Below are positions 27,743-35,189 of a stretch of 52,617 bases of DNA, piece after piece. How positions within the stretch are numbered: the stretch's first letter is position 1; every line of letters starts with the position of its first letter. The notes below the pieces were generated by a model. It was not told where the DNA came from. It saw only the letters and a list, made by a program, of their open reading frames with translations, and searched no databases. A program made the translations under genes and the position numbers. This DNA is from Agromyces sp. H66 (GTDB lineage Bacteria; Actinomycetota; Actinomycetes; Actinomycetales; Microbacteriaceae), in the NCBI RefSeq assembly GCF_004959775.1, contig NZ_SJZG01000018.1, positions 1-52,617 on the forward strand, read 5' to 3'.

Positions 27743-27779
27743 ATCGAGCGGATGGCGGGCTTCCCGCCGTCCGCTCGAT
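27743..27779 (+). terminator. Terminator after the GlsB gene
   Basis: A 17-pair stem (one G-U pair) with loop CTT; arms are 27743-27759 and 27763-27779. It starts 15 bases after the stop codon. Confidence 0.75.
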
Positions 27780-27861
27780 CGCGTTCCGGGGCCGTTCCCG
27801 CGCTCGGTGCTAGCGTGAAGCACATCAGCCCGCGTCGATGCGACCGGAGGGAGGCGTGCTC

Positions 27862-28155
27862 GTGATCGAACTCATCACGGCGCTGCTCCGGTACGTGCGG
27901 GCGACCCTCGAGGTGCACCTCGCCTCCGACGTCCTGGTGACGGTGCTGCTCGTCGGCGTGATCGGCGCCGCGGCCACCGCGATCGTGGTGTCGGCGTGGC
28001 GGATGGTGCCGGCCCTGGTCGACGCAGACCCGAGCGGCGCCTCGACGCGCCTCCGGCAGACCACCGATCCTGCACGACTCATCTCGCAGAGCGACCCCGA
28101 CGCAGCCGGTCGGCCCCGCCCCAGGGCACCAGGACGCGGCATCCCGGCCGCGTAG
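27862..28155 (+). CDS. DUF6412-like small membrane protein
   Basis: A 97-residue protein with a transmembrane segment (about residues 22-45, LVTVLLVGVIGAAATAIVVSAW) and a hydrophilic Arg/Pro-rich tail (TDPARLISQSDPDAAGRPRPRAPGRG), as in DUF6412 proteins that precede YidC-like genes. GTG 27862 was chosen because GGAGGGAGG ends seven bases upstream; ATG 27838 lies before that site. A TAGCGT -10 candidate is at 27811-27816. It is probably cotranscribed with the YidC-like gene. Confidence 0.72.
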   Translation: MIELITALLRYVRATLEVHLASDVLVTVLLVGVIGAAATAIVVSAWRMVPALVDADPSGASTRLRQTTDPARLISQSDPDAAGRPRPRAPGRGIPAA

Positions 28156-28259
28156 CGACATCCGACCACACGGCACCTCGCCCATTCGAGGTGCGCGGTC
28201 TCACGCACCGCTCCAGCGGCCAGACGGATCCCGCATCCCTCCGACCGCAAGGAACACCA

Positions 28260-29021
28260 GTGGACCTCTACGCCCTCCCGCCCGTCGCCGCGCTCCTCGA
28301 CGGTGCGCACCGGACCCTCATGGGCCTCGCCGGCCTCCTCGAACCGTTCATCGGCGTCTCGAGCGCCGCGGCCGCCATCGTGCTCGTGACGCTCCTCGTG
28401 CGGGCCGTGCTCATCCCCGTCGGCGTCTCGCAGGCGAAGGCCGATCGCACGCGCGCCCGACTCTCCCCGCGTCTCGCCGAGCTCCGCCGCCGCCACGGGA
28501 AGGATCCCGAGCGCCTCCGTCACGAGACCATGGCGCTGTACGCAGCGGAGGGCGCCTCGCCGTTCGCCGGCTGCCTCCCGATGCTGGCGCAGGCTCCCGT
28601 GCTGGGCGTGATCTACGCGCTCTTCATCCTGCCCACCATCGCGGGGCATCCGAACGTGCTCCTCGAGCAGCAACTCGGCGGCGTGCCGCTCGGTTCGAGC
28701 CTCGCGGGCTCGATCGCGGCCGGCACGCTCGACCCGGCGTCGCTCGCGGTGTTCCTCGTCGTCATCGCCTCGATCGCCCTCGTCGGCGAGGTCACCCGGC
28801 GCGTCTTCGGCCTGGCGCAGGAGAGGTCGACGGATGCCGCATCGCCGTCGCCGCTCGCGACCCCGGTCGCCCGGCGACTGGTCGGCGTCATGCAGTTCAT
28901 CACGGCCGTCATCGCCGTCTTCGTGCCGCTCGCGGCGGCGCTCTACCTGCTCGTCACGGTCGTGTGGACGCTCGGACAGCGCGTGCTGCTGCGTCGGGCG
29001 TTCCCGCCGGAGTCGGCGTGA
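28260..29021 (+). CDS. YidC/Oxa1-like membrane protein insertase
   Basis: A 253-residue polytopic protein of the YidC/Oxa1 core. The hairpin after helix 1 is KADRTRARLSPRLAELRRRHGKDPERLRHETMALYAAEGASPFAGCLPMLAQAPVLGVIYALF, a strong family match, and three more hydrophobic segments follow. It is shorter than the housekeeping actinobacterial YidC and lacks a long basic tail, so it is likely a second, specialised copy. The start is GTG with AAGGA six bases upstream. It follows the DUF6412-like gene. Confidence 0.85.
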   Translation: MDLYALPPVAALLDGAHRTLMGLAGLLEPFIGVSSAAAAIVLVTLLVRAVLIPVGVSQAKADRTRARLSPRLAELRRRHGKDPERLRHETMALYAAEGASPFAGCLPMLAQAPVLGVIYALFILPTIAGHPNVLLEQQLGGVPLGSSLAGSIAAGTLDPASLAVFLVVIASIALVGEVTRRVFGLAQERSTDAASPSPLATPVARRLVGVMQFITAVIAVFVPLAAALYLLVTVVWTLGQRVLLRRAFPPESA

Positions 29022-29024
29022 GCG

Positions 29025-29756
29025 TCACGCGTCGGCCAGTTCGACGAACCGGCGGAGCATCCGCTGCGGTTCGGTGACGGATGCCGCGGCGAGGCGTTCG
29101 CTCACGGCGCGCAGCTCGCTCGCCGGGAAGTACCCGTGATGCCGGTACACCTGGGCGCGCGCGACGAAGTCGCTCGTCGACACCTCGGGATGGAACTGGG
29201 TCGCCCACACGCGATCGCCGACCCGGTAGACCTGCACCGGGCAGGCGGCGGACGACGCCAGCAGCACCGCGTCGTCCGGGAGCCGTTCGGTCGCCTCCTT
29301 GTGACCCACGAGCGCCTCGAACCGCTCGGGCAGCACGCCGGCGAGCGCGTCGGCTCGGCCCTCGGCGGTGAGCGTGATCTCGACCGCGGCGGCCTGCTCG
29401 CCGTGCAGTGTGCCGACGTGGCCGCCGAGGACGCGCGTGAGCACGCCGATGCCGTAGCACGTGAAGAGCAGCGGATGGTCGCGTTCGAGCGCGGCCTCGG
29501 CGAGCCGTGCGAGGTCGGCCTCGACGCGGCGCTGCACCGGGTGCTTGTGCGCGTCGGGCGTGGTGACGTTGTAGGGGCTGCCGCCGACGACCACGCCCGC
29601 GAACCCGTCGAGGCGCACGTCACCGAGCGGCTCCGCATCGAGCCGCACGTGTTCCAGGCGGGACGCGTCGACGCCCATCGCCCGTCGCACGGACTCGTAC
29701 TCGGGCCCCACCGCCTCGACCTCGGGTCGGGCCGAGAGGAACAGGAACGGCCTCAT
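29025..29756 (-). CDS. Class I glutamine amidotransferase (GATase-like)
   Basis: A 243-residue cytoplasmic protein with a class I GATase triad: nucleophile Cys100 in LLFTCYGIGVL, His189 and Glu191 in TQFHPEVS. The usual GxCxGxQ elbow is changed to TCYGIG. It resembles the stand-alone GuaA-like amidotransferases annotated as GMP synthase homologues, but it has no synthetase domain. Its start overlaps the stop of the LysR-domain gene by four bases (ATGA), so the two are coupled. The acceptor substrate is unknown. Confidence 0.85.
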   Translation of the reverse strand: MRPFLFLSARPEVEAVGPEYESVRRAMGVDASRLEHVRLDAEPLGDVRLDGFAGVVVGGSPYNVTTPDAHKHPVQRRVEADLARLAEAALERDHPLLFTCYGIGVLTRVLGGHVGTLHGEQAAAVEITLTAEGRADALAGVLPERFEALVGHKEATERLPDDAVLLASSAACPVQVYRVGDRVWATQFHPEVSTSDFVARAQVYRHHGYFPASELRAVSERLAAASVTEPQRMLRRFVELADA

Positions 29757-30442
29757 CGCCCGCGGCCGCGCTTGCGCGTCGAGCCGCCGCGGCGACCGGA
29801 TGCGCCGCGCCGGGCGTTCGGGTCGCGCCGCGATCTCGGCTCGCGCCGTGCGGCACGCTCGCGACGTGCGGCAGGTTCGGGGCGAGCGGATGCCTCGGGG
29901 CTCGTGGCCTCGCCGCGGGAGCTGCGTGCCGTGCGACCGCGCACGACCGCCACGAACTCCTGGATGTCGGCGTCGTCGCGCTCGACGCGCCACACGAGCG
30001 CGATGCGCGTGGTCGGGGCATCCGTCACCGGGATCGCGACCACGTCGCGGCGATGATGCAGGCGGGCGACGCCGTGGGGGAGCAGCGCATGCCCGGCGCC
30101 CGCGGCGACGAGCTCGACCGTCATCGCGGCGTCGGGTTGCGCGGGCGCGAGGGGCTCGCCCTCGAGGTCGGCGAGCGTGAGCGACCCGGCTTCCGCGAGC
30201 GGATGCTCCTTCGGGAGCACGGCGACCGCCAGCTCCTCCCAGAGCGGGATCTCGTGCAGGCCCGCAGCCGCGACGGGCAGGCGCACGAATGCGACATCCG
30301 CATCGCCGGCGAGGAGGTCGACGAGCTGCTCGGACTGCTCGACGCGCGTCGCCTCGAGCGGCAGGTCGGGTCGGCGCTCGGCCCAGACGCGCAGCCACCT
30401 GGCCGGGCTCACCCCGGCGACGTAGCGGAGCCTCAGGACCAT
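29753..30442 (-). CDS. LysR substrate-binding-domain protein without HTH
   Basis: A 229-residue protein that begins directly in a LysR effector-binding fold (LRLRYVAGVSPARWLRVWAERRPDLPLEATRV, then DVAFVRLPV and VAVLPKEHPLAEAGSLTLADLEGEPL). The N-terminal DNA-binding helix-turn-helix is absent. The last 60 residues are extremely rich in Arg (ARREPRSRRDPNARRGASGRRGG) and could bind nucleic acid non-specifically. It is divergent from a DUF5997 gene, a pairing I recall as common in actinobacteria, and is coupled to the amidotransferase gene. Confidence 0.82.
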   Translation of the reverse strand: MVLRLRYVAGVSPARWLRVWAERRPDLPLEATRVEQSEQLVDLLAGDADVAFVRLPVAAAGLHEIPLWEELAVAVLPKEHPLAEAGSLTLADLEGEPLAPAQPDAAMTVELVAAGAGHALLPHGVARLHHRRDVVAIPVTDAPTTRIALVWRVERDDADIQEFVAVVRGRTARSSRGEATSPEASARPEPAARRERAARREPRSRRDPNARRGASGRRGGSTRKRGRGR

Positions 30443-30459
30443 CCGATCAGGGTATCGGC

Positions 30460-30465
30460 TACGGT
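30460..30465 (+). promoter_or_regulatory. Leaderless-type -10 box of the DUF5997 gene
   Basis: TACGGT exactly six bases before GTG 30472 (three before ATG 30469); the spacing favours the GTG. Confidence 0.45.
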
Positions 30466-30471
30466 GTCATG

Positions 30472-30891
30472 GTGAGCCAGAGCCAGTCGATGAAGCCCGA
30501 GACCGCCGCGAAGAAGCTCGGCATCCTGCTCGAGGCCGCGCCGGCCGAGTTCCGAGAGGGCGTCGTCACGAGAGACGAGCTCAGTGCGCTGCAGGAGGAG
30601 CCGCCCGAGTGGTTGCAGGTGCTCCGCCGCGAGGGGCCGCACCCGCGCAGCGTCGTCGCCGCGAAGCTCGGCGTCTCGAACTCCGGCCTCGCTCGCGGCG
30701 GCGTCACCGAGCCGCTCACCACCGCCGAGATCAAGGCGCTCCTCGCCGCACCGCCGCAGTGGCTCGTGCAGGAGCGGGCGACGCAGGCGGCCGTGCGTGC
30801 CGAGAAGCGACGTGTCGCCGACCGCGACGCCGAGCGAGCCGCGAAGCGCGCCTCCGAGTCGGGCGGCGGTGGAGGCGGCGCGGGCGTCTGA
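30472..30891 (+). CDS. DUF5997 family protein
   Basis: A 139-residue protein matching DUF5997: MKPETAAKKLGILLEAAPAEFREGVVTRDELSALQEEPPEWLQVLRREGPHPRSVVAAKLGVSNSGLARGGV. A helix-turn-helix-like segment (RSVVAAKLGVSNSGLARG) and a basic C-terminal helix (RAEKRRVADRDAERAAKRA) suggest DNA or RNA binding. It is divergent, with a 29-base spacer, from the HTH-less LysR gene. This invites the idea that the two act together, with one providing ligand sensing and the other DNA contact; that is inference. Confidence 0.85.
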   Translation: MSQSQSMKPETAAKKLGILLEAAPAEFREGVVTRDELSALQEEPPEWLQVLRREGPHPRSVVAAKLGVSNSGLARGGVTEPLTTAEIKALLAAPPQWLVQERATQAAVRAEKRRVADRDAERAAKRASESGGGGGGAGV

Positions 30892-30989
30892 CCCCGTCCC
30901 CGCCTCGACCCCCCCCGATCGAGAAGTCGCGGATGCATGGTGGCACCGTGCAGATGCGACCGTTCGATCCTGGTCCCGTTCGCCGCGGG

Positions 30990-31637
30990 TCAGGCGGCGC
31001 GTGCGTAGCGCGCCCGCAGGAAGGCCGCGATGTCGGCGAGCTCACGCTCGGCGATCGAGTGTCCGAGCCCCTCGTAGATGCGCTCGTCGAGGTCGGCGTG
31101 CCCCGGCAGCCACTGCTGCGTGCGGGCGACGTAGTCGGCCGGGATCACGCCGTCGGCGGTGCCGCGGCCCCAGAACACGGGTGTCGCCAGTGCCGCGAGC
31201 CGCAGGTCGCCCTCGCGCTCGCCGGGGAGTGAGAACCCCGACAGGTTCACCGCGAACGCGAATCGCTCGGGCGCCCGGCGCAGCAGCTCGAGGGCCATCG
31301 CGCCGCCCTGCGAGAACCCGAGCAACCCGATGGCGGACGCGTCGGGCGCCGCCCGGTCGATCCACGCGAGGATCGCGTCGGTCGCAGCATCCGCGGCCTC
31401 GAGCGCCTGCTCGACGCCCTCGCCGAGCAGGGGGAACCAGGCGTGCCCGTACCCCGTGAAGATCGGTGCGCGAAGCGACGCGATCGCCGGTTCGAGGGGC
31501 AGGTACGGCGCGAGGCCGAAGAGGTCGCCCTCGTTCGAGTTGTACCCGTGCAGGAGCAGCAGCAGCGGCCGCCCCTCGCGGTCGGCCTCGGATGCCGACC
31601 AGAGCACCGCCTCGTCGTCGACTCGCACCTCGGGCAT
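30990..31637 (-). CDS. Alpha/beta hydrolase (phospholipase/carboxylesterase type)
   Basis: A 215-residue serine hydrolase of the carboxylesterase/YpfH type. The oxyanion region is LLLLHGYNSNEGD, the nucleophile Ser109 is in GLLGFSQGG, Asp is in GTADGVIP and His in GLGHSIAE. Length and motif spacing match small cytoplasmic esterases. GAGG lies three bases before the ATG. It is divergent from the NUDIX gene. Substrate unknown. Confidence 0.9.
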   Translation of the reverse strand: MPEVRVDDEAVLWSASEADREGRPLLLLLHGYNSNEGDLFGLAPYLPLEPAIASLRAPIFTGYGHAWFPLLGEGVEQALEAADAATDAILAWIDRAAPDASAIGLLGFSQGGAMALELLRRAPERFAFAVNLSGFSLPGEREGDLRLAALATPVFWGRGTADGVIPADYVARTQQWLPGHADLDERIYEGLGHSIAERELADIAAFLRARYARAA

Positions 31638-31743
31638 GATCCTCCGCTCCGGACGGCGGAGACGGATGCCACGAGCCGGCCGGTCCCGCACGCCCGTGTT
31701 CGAGCGTACCCGCCGATTCCGTGGCGCCCGTCGCCCGGTGGGG

Positions 31744-31749
31744 CAGAAT
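31744..31749 (+). promoter_or_regulatory. Leaderless-type -10 box of the NUDIX gene
   Basis: CAGAAT exactly six bases before the ATG at 31756. Confidence 0.45.
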
Positions 31750-31755
31750 CGAGGC

Positions 31756-32337
31756 ATGAGCGTTCGCACCCCCGATCCGGATTGGAATCCCGACGACGAG
31801 CCCGTCGTGCGGCCGCCGGCGAATCCGGGCTGGCTGAGCGACCTCGAGCTCGCCGAGATCCGTGGGCGGCTGCCGCTGCTCTACGTGGAGGCCGTGCCCG
31901 TGCGCGTCGACGGACTCGGGCAGGTCACCGAGGTCGGCGTGCTGCTTCGTGCGAACGCCGTCGGCCAGATGACCCGCACAGTCGTCTCGGGCCGCGTCAT
32001 GTACGGCGAGACGCTGCGCGACGCGCTGTTCCGCCACCTCGAGAAGGACCTCGGGCCCATGGCGTTCCCGCTGCTGCCGGCGAGCCCGGTGCCGTTCACG
32101 GTGGCCGAGTACTTCCCGCTGCCGGGCCTCTCGCCGTTCACCGACGAACGCCAGCACGCCGTGTCGCTCGCGTACGTCGTGCCCGTGACGGGCACCTGCG
32201 AGCCGCGCCAGGACGCCCTCGAGGTGACCTGGATGACCCCGCTCGAGGCGGTGTCGGAGGGCATCGTCGCCGAGATGGAGGGCGGTCGGGGCGTGCTGCT
32301 CAAGCAGGCGCTCGCCTCGGTCGGGGCCCTCCGCTAG
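31756..32337 (+). CDS. NUDIX-like DUF4916 protein
   Basis: A 193-residue protein with a NUDIX-type fold (LPLLYVEAVPVRVDGLGQVTEVGVLLRA, then VMYGETLRDALFRHLEKDLG). The helix lacks the canonical REUXEEXGU glutamates, which read RDALFRHLEKDLG, as in DUF4916 proteins. Hydrolase activity is therefore doubtful. It is convergent with the nucleoside hydrolase gene, with a ten-base gap between stops. Confidence 0.85.
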   Translation: MSVRTPDPDWNPDDEPVVRPPANPGWLSDLELAEIRGRLPLLYVEAVPVRVDGLGQVTEVGVLLRANAVGQMTRTVVSGRVMYGETLRDALFRHLEKDLGPMAFPLLPASPVPFTVAEYFPLPGLSPFTDERQHAVSLAYVVPVTGTCEPRQDALEVTWMTPLEAVSEGIVAEMEGGRGVLLKQALASVGALR

Positions 32338-32347
32338 CCGCCGGGCC

Positions 32348-33304
32348 TCAGGTGAGCCCGAGCGTGTCGAGGAACAGGCGAGCGAGTCGCTCGCCGTCGA
32401 CCTCGAGCGCGACCTCGACGTTCGTCCACTCGTCGGGATGCGCCTGCACCATGCTCTCGCCCCGGGAGAGCTCGCGGAGGTCGACGAGCGTCTGCCCGCG
32501 CCCGTAGCCGGCGAGTTCGACGCGCACGGGCCGCACCTCGGTGCGGAGCGCCAGCGGATCGACGAGCGAGCACACGGCGCCGGCATCGCCGATGAGCCCC
32601 GTGTACTCGGCGCGCTCGTCCTCCGACAGCGCGACGCGATGGCCGAGCAGCGTGCCGACCACACGGCCGAGCGGGTCGTCGCCGTGCTGGAGGGCCACGG
32701 CGACCTCGTGGTCGACGGCGACGCGATTGAAGACGTCGAGTCCGTACATGTAGGTCGGCACGTTCGAGTCGAGCACGATCGCCGCGGCCTCTGGGTCGTG
32801 CCACACGTTGAACTCGGCCACGGCCGTGGCGTTGCCCACGCTCGCCGAGCCGCCCATGAAGACGATGCGCTCGAGGTTGCCGGCGACCTCGGGGTAGGTG
32901 CGCAGCAGCAACGCGAGATTGGTCTGCGGCGCGAGCGCCACGAGCGTCACGGGCGTCGGGTGCTCGAGGATGAGCCGGCGCATGAGCTCCACCGCTCCCG
33001 TCGAGGTCGCCCGGCGCCGGGTGGGCGGAAGCACCAGGTCGCCGAGGCCCGCCGGCCCGTGCACGTGGCCCGCGGCACGCGGCGGCTCCAGCAGGGGCCG
33101 CACGGCCCCCGCCGCGACGGGAAGGTCGGGTGCGTCCGCCGCATCCAGGACTCGCAGCGTGTTGTCGACGACCTGCGCCAGCGGCGCGTTGCCGGCGACG
33201 CACGAGATGCCGAGCACGTCGAGGCCCGGATGCCGCACGGCGAACAGGATGGCCATGGCGTCGTCGACGCCCGTGTCGACGTCGAGCACGATGGGGATGG
33301 ACAT
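32348..33304 (-). CDS. Nucleoside hydrolase (IU-NH family)
   Basis: A 318-residue calcium-dependent N-ribohydrolase that splits ribonucleosides into base and ribose. The signature DVDTGVDDA gives Asp8, Asp10, Asp14 and Asp15 for calcium and catalysis. FNVWHDPEAAAIVL and the C-terminal region with the conserved His/Asp (EWTNVEVALEVD) follow the family. The ATG was chosen because the protein begins at MSIPIVLDVD and TACGCT lies exactly six bases upstream. It is divergent from the protease gene across 161 bases. Confidence 0.93.
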   Translation of the reverse strand: MSIPIVLDVDTGVDDAMAILFAVRHPGLDVLGISCVAGNAPLAQVVDNTLRVLDAADAPDLPVAAGAVRPLLEPPRAAGHVHGPAGLGDLVLPPTRRRATSTGAVELMRRLILEHPTPVTLVALAPQTNLALLLRTYPEVAGNLERIVFMGGSASVGNATAVAEFNVWHDPEAAAIVLDSNVPTYMYGLDVFNRVAVDHEVAVALQHGDDPLGRVVGTLLGHRVALSEDERAEYTGLIGDAGAVCSLVDPLALRTEVRPVRVELAGYGRGQTLVDLRELSRGESMVQAHPDEWTNVEVALEVDGERLARLFLDTLGLT

Positions 33305-33310
33305 GCGCCC

Positions 33311-33316
33311 AGCGTA
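33311..33316 (-). promoter_or_regulatory. Leaderless-type -10 box of the nucleoside hydrolase gene
   Basis: TACGCT on the minus strand, exactly six bases before the ATG at 33304. Confidence 0.5.
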
Positions 33317-33396
33317 TTGGAGTCGGATACGGGGCGGGGGAGCGGTCCGCGGACGATTACGAAACGCCTCGTGCGGCCGCGAATCCGCGTCGGCAG

Positions 33397-33418
33397 CGTA
33401 ATCGGAACGTAGTCGGGC
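33397..33418 (+). promoter_or_regulatory. 11-bp tandem direct repeat, candidate SARP box of the protease gene
   Basis: CGTAATCGGAA is followed directly by CGTAGTCGGGC. Each unit carries GTARTCGG, giving an 11-bp period (one helical turn). The repeat starts 56 bases before the start of the -10 box. An almost identical element precedes the surface-protein gene at the same distance. Confidence 0.6.
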
Positions 33419-33452
33419 CGCTCGCGACATCCGCCCGGCCCGCCCCGCTTCC

Positions 33453-33458
33453 TACGGT
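33453..33458 (+). promoter_or_regulatory. -10 box of the protease gene
   Basis: TACGGT ends seven bases before the ATG at 33466, so the message is leaderless or nearly so. Confidence 0.45.
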
Positions 33459-33465
33459 CGAACCC

Positions 33466-35073
33466 ATGACTGCACATCATGACTCGACGCTGCCGCGCCT
33501 CCTGCGCCAGGGCAGCCCCACTTCCGGCCGTACGCGGCCCGCTGCGCGGGCGATCCGGCGCGCACTCATCCCCGTGATCGCCGCGCCCGTCGCGCTGTCG
33601 CTCACCGGATGCATCCAACTCCCCCTCGGAGGGCAGAGCGGAGGCGCCGTCTCGTTCGACGGCGTGCAGTCCGCCACCATCCAGATCGAGGCCGTCGGCA
33701 CCTTCGTCGATCCCTCCGAGGGGGGCTACGAAGCCGCGGGTCGCGGCTCGGGCTTCCTCATCGCCGACTCGGGCGTCGCCGTCACGAACAACCACGTCGT
33801 GACCGGCGCCGGCACCATCAAGGTGTGGCGGGGCGGCGACACCACCGAGGAGATCGGCGCCAAGGTGCTCGGCTCCTCCGAGTGCCTCGACCTCGCGGTC
33901 ATCGAACTCGAGGGCGACGGGTATCCCTACCTGGCGTGGCACAAGGGCGAGATCGGCACGGCGACCGACGTCTACGCCGCCGGCTTCCCGCTCGGCGACC
34001 CGACATTCACCATGACGCGAGGCATCGTCTCGAAGGCGTCGACCGACGGCGAGACACCCTGGGCCTCGATCGACAACGTCATCGAGCACGACGCCCGCAT
34101 CCGCAGCGGCAACTCGGGCGGCCCGCTGGTCGACGAGGACGGCGCCGTGGTCGGCGTGAACTACGCCGGGAACGACGCGCTCGACTACAACTACGCCATC
34201 CACCGTGACGAGGTGACCGATGCGGTGAAGAAGATGCGCGAGGGCGAGGACGTGCTGAGCCTCGGCATCAACGGCACCGCGCTGCAGGACGAGGAGGGCA
34301 ACGGCCTCGGCATCTGGGTGAACTCGGTGAAGTCGGGCTCGTCGGCCGACAAGGCCGGCGTCGAGCCCGGCGACCTCCTCACCCGCATGGAGGGCGTGAG
34401 CCTCGGGCTGAACGGCACGATGACCGAGTACTGCGACGTGCTGCGCACGCACGGCCACGACGCGACGCTCTCGGTCGAGCTCTACCGCCCGAGCGAGGAG
34501 GCGTACTACCGCGGCCAGTTCAACGGCGACGAGAAGCTCGAGCCGGTGAGCGTGATCGCCGACGCGACCGGCACGTCGGGCTCGAGCGCCTCGGCCGGCG
34601 AGTTCGTCACCGTCACCGACGACTCCGGCGTGGTGATCGTCGAGGTTCCCGCCAGCTGGGCGCAGGTCGACGGCGCACCGTTCACCGACGACGCCGGCAA
34701 CGAGTACAAGGGCGTGCAGGCGAGCACGAACCTGGCCGAGTTCCAGACCACCTGGAACGTGCCCGGGGTCGCCATCTACGCCTCCCAGGCCGCGGTCGGC
34801 ATCACGACACCCGAGGCGCTCCACGAGGCCATGACCTCGTCGTTGGGCGCCGACGGCTGCCAGCAGGTCGACGCCGACAGCTACGACGACGGCTACCACC
34901 TGGGCGTGTACAGCTACTGGACGGACTGCGGGGGCGTCGGCACGTCGGCCGTCGTCGTCGCCGCGAACTCGGTCGCCGGGGACTACCTCATCCTCGTCAG
35001 CGCGCAGGCGTCCACCGACGCGGACATCGCGGCCATCGACCGGGTGCTGGCGAGCTTCGTCGCCGTGTTCTGA
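33466..35073 (+). CDS. Secreted trypsin-like lipoprotein protease with PDZ domain (HtrA-like)
   Basis: A 535-residue exported serine protease. A long basic head and hydrophobic segment end in lipobox SLTGC (Cys49). The S1C protease domain has His110 (VTNNHVV), Asp142 (ECLDLAVIE) and Ser217 (RSGNSGGPL). A PDZ domain follows (about 265-350, GLGIWVNSVKSGSSADKAGVEPGDLLTRMEG). A C-terminal domain of about 150 residues (VTDDSGVVIVEVPASWAQVDGAPF) resembles those that probe membranes or cell wall. All catalytic residues are intact. The gene carries the 11-bp repeats upstream, and a hairpin separates it from the SARP gene. Confidence 0.93.
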   Translation: MTAHHDSTLPRLLRQGSPTSGRTRPAARAIRRALIPVIAAPVALSLTGCIQLPLGGQSGGAVSFDGVQSATIQIEAVGTFVDPSEGGYEAAGRGSGFLIADSGVAVTNNHVVTGAGTIKVWRGGDTTEEIGAKVLGSSECLDLAVIELEGDGYPYLAWHKGEIGTATDVYAAGFPLGDPTFTMTRGIVSKASTDGETPWASIDNVIEHDARIRSGNSGGPLVDEDGAVVGVNYAGNDALDYNYAIHRDEVTDAVKKMREGEDVLSLGINGTALQDEEGNGLGIWVNSVKSGSSADKAGVEPGDLLTRMEGVSLGLNGTMTEYCDVLRTHGHDATLSVELYRPSEEAYYRGQFNGDEKLEPVSVIADATGTSGSSASAGEFVTVTDDSGVVIVEVPASWAQVDGAPFTDDAGNEYKGVQASTNLAEFQTTWNVPGVAIYASQAAVGITTPEALHEAMTSSLGADGCQQVDADSYDDGYHLGVYSYWTDCGGVGTSAVVVAANSVAGDYLILVSAQASTDADIAAIDRVLASFVAVF

Positions 35074-35092
35074 GCGAGACCGCACCGAAGCC

Positions 35093-35130
35093 GAGCGGAT
35101 GTCCCGGGCGCGCGTCCGGGGCATCCGCTC
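35093..35130 (+). terminator. Terminator after the protease gene
   Basis: Arms GAGCGGATG (35093-35101) and CATCCGCTC (35122-35130) extend inward by further pairs to a GC-rich stem. It lies 20 bases after the stop. Confidence 0.65.
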
Positions 35131-35177
35131 CGCCGTATCCCACGAAGTTGGGACAGCGCCGCGGCCCGCGATGAGCC

Positions 35178-35183
35178 TAGAAT
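35178..35183 (+). promoter_or_regulatory. Leaderless-type -10 box of the SARP gene
   Basis: TAGAAT, a good -10, is exactly six bases before the GTG at 35190. Confidence 0.55.
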
Positions 35184-35189
35184 CGCGCG

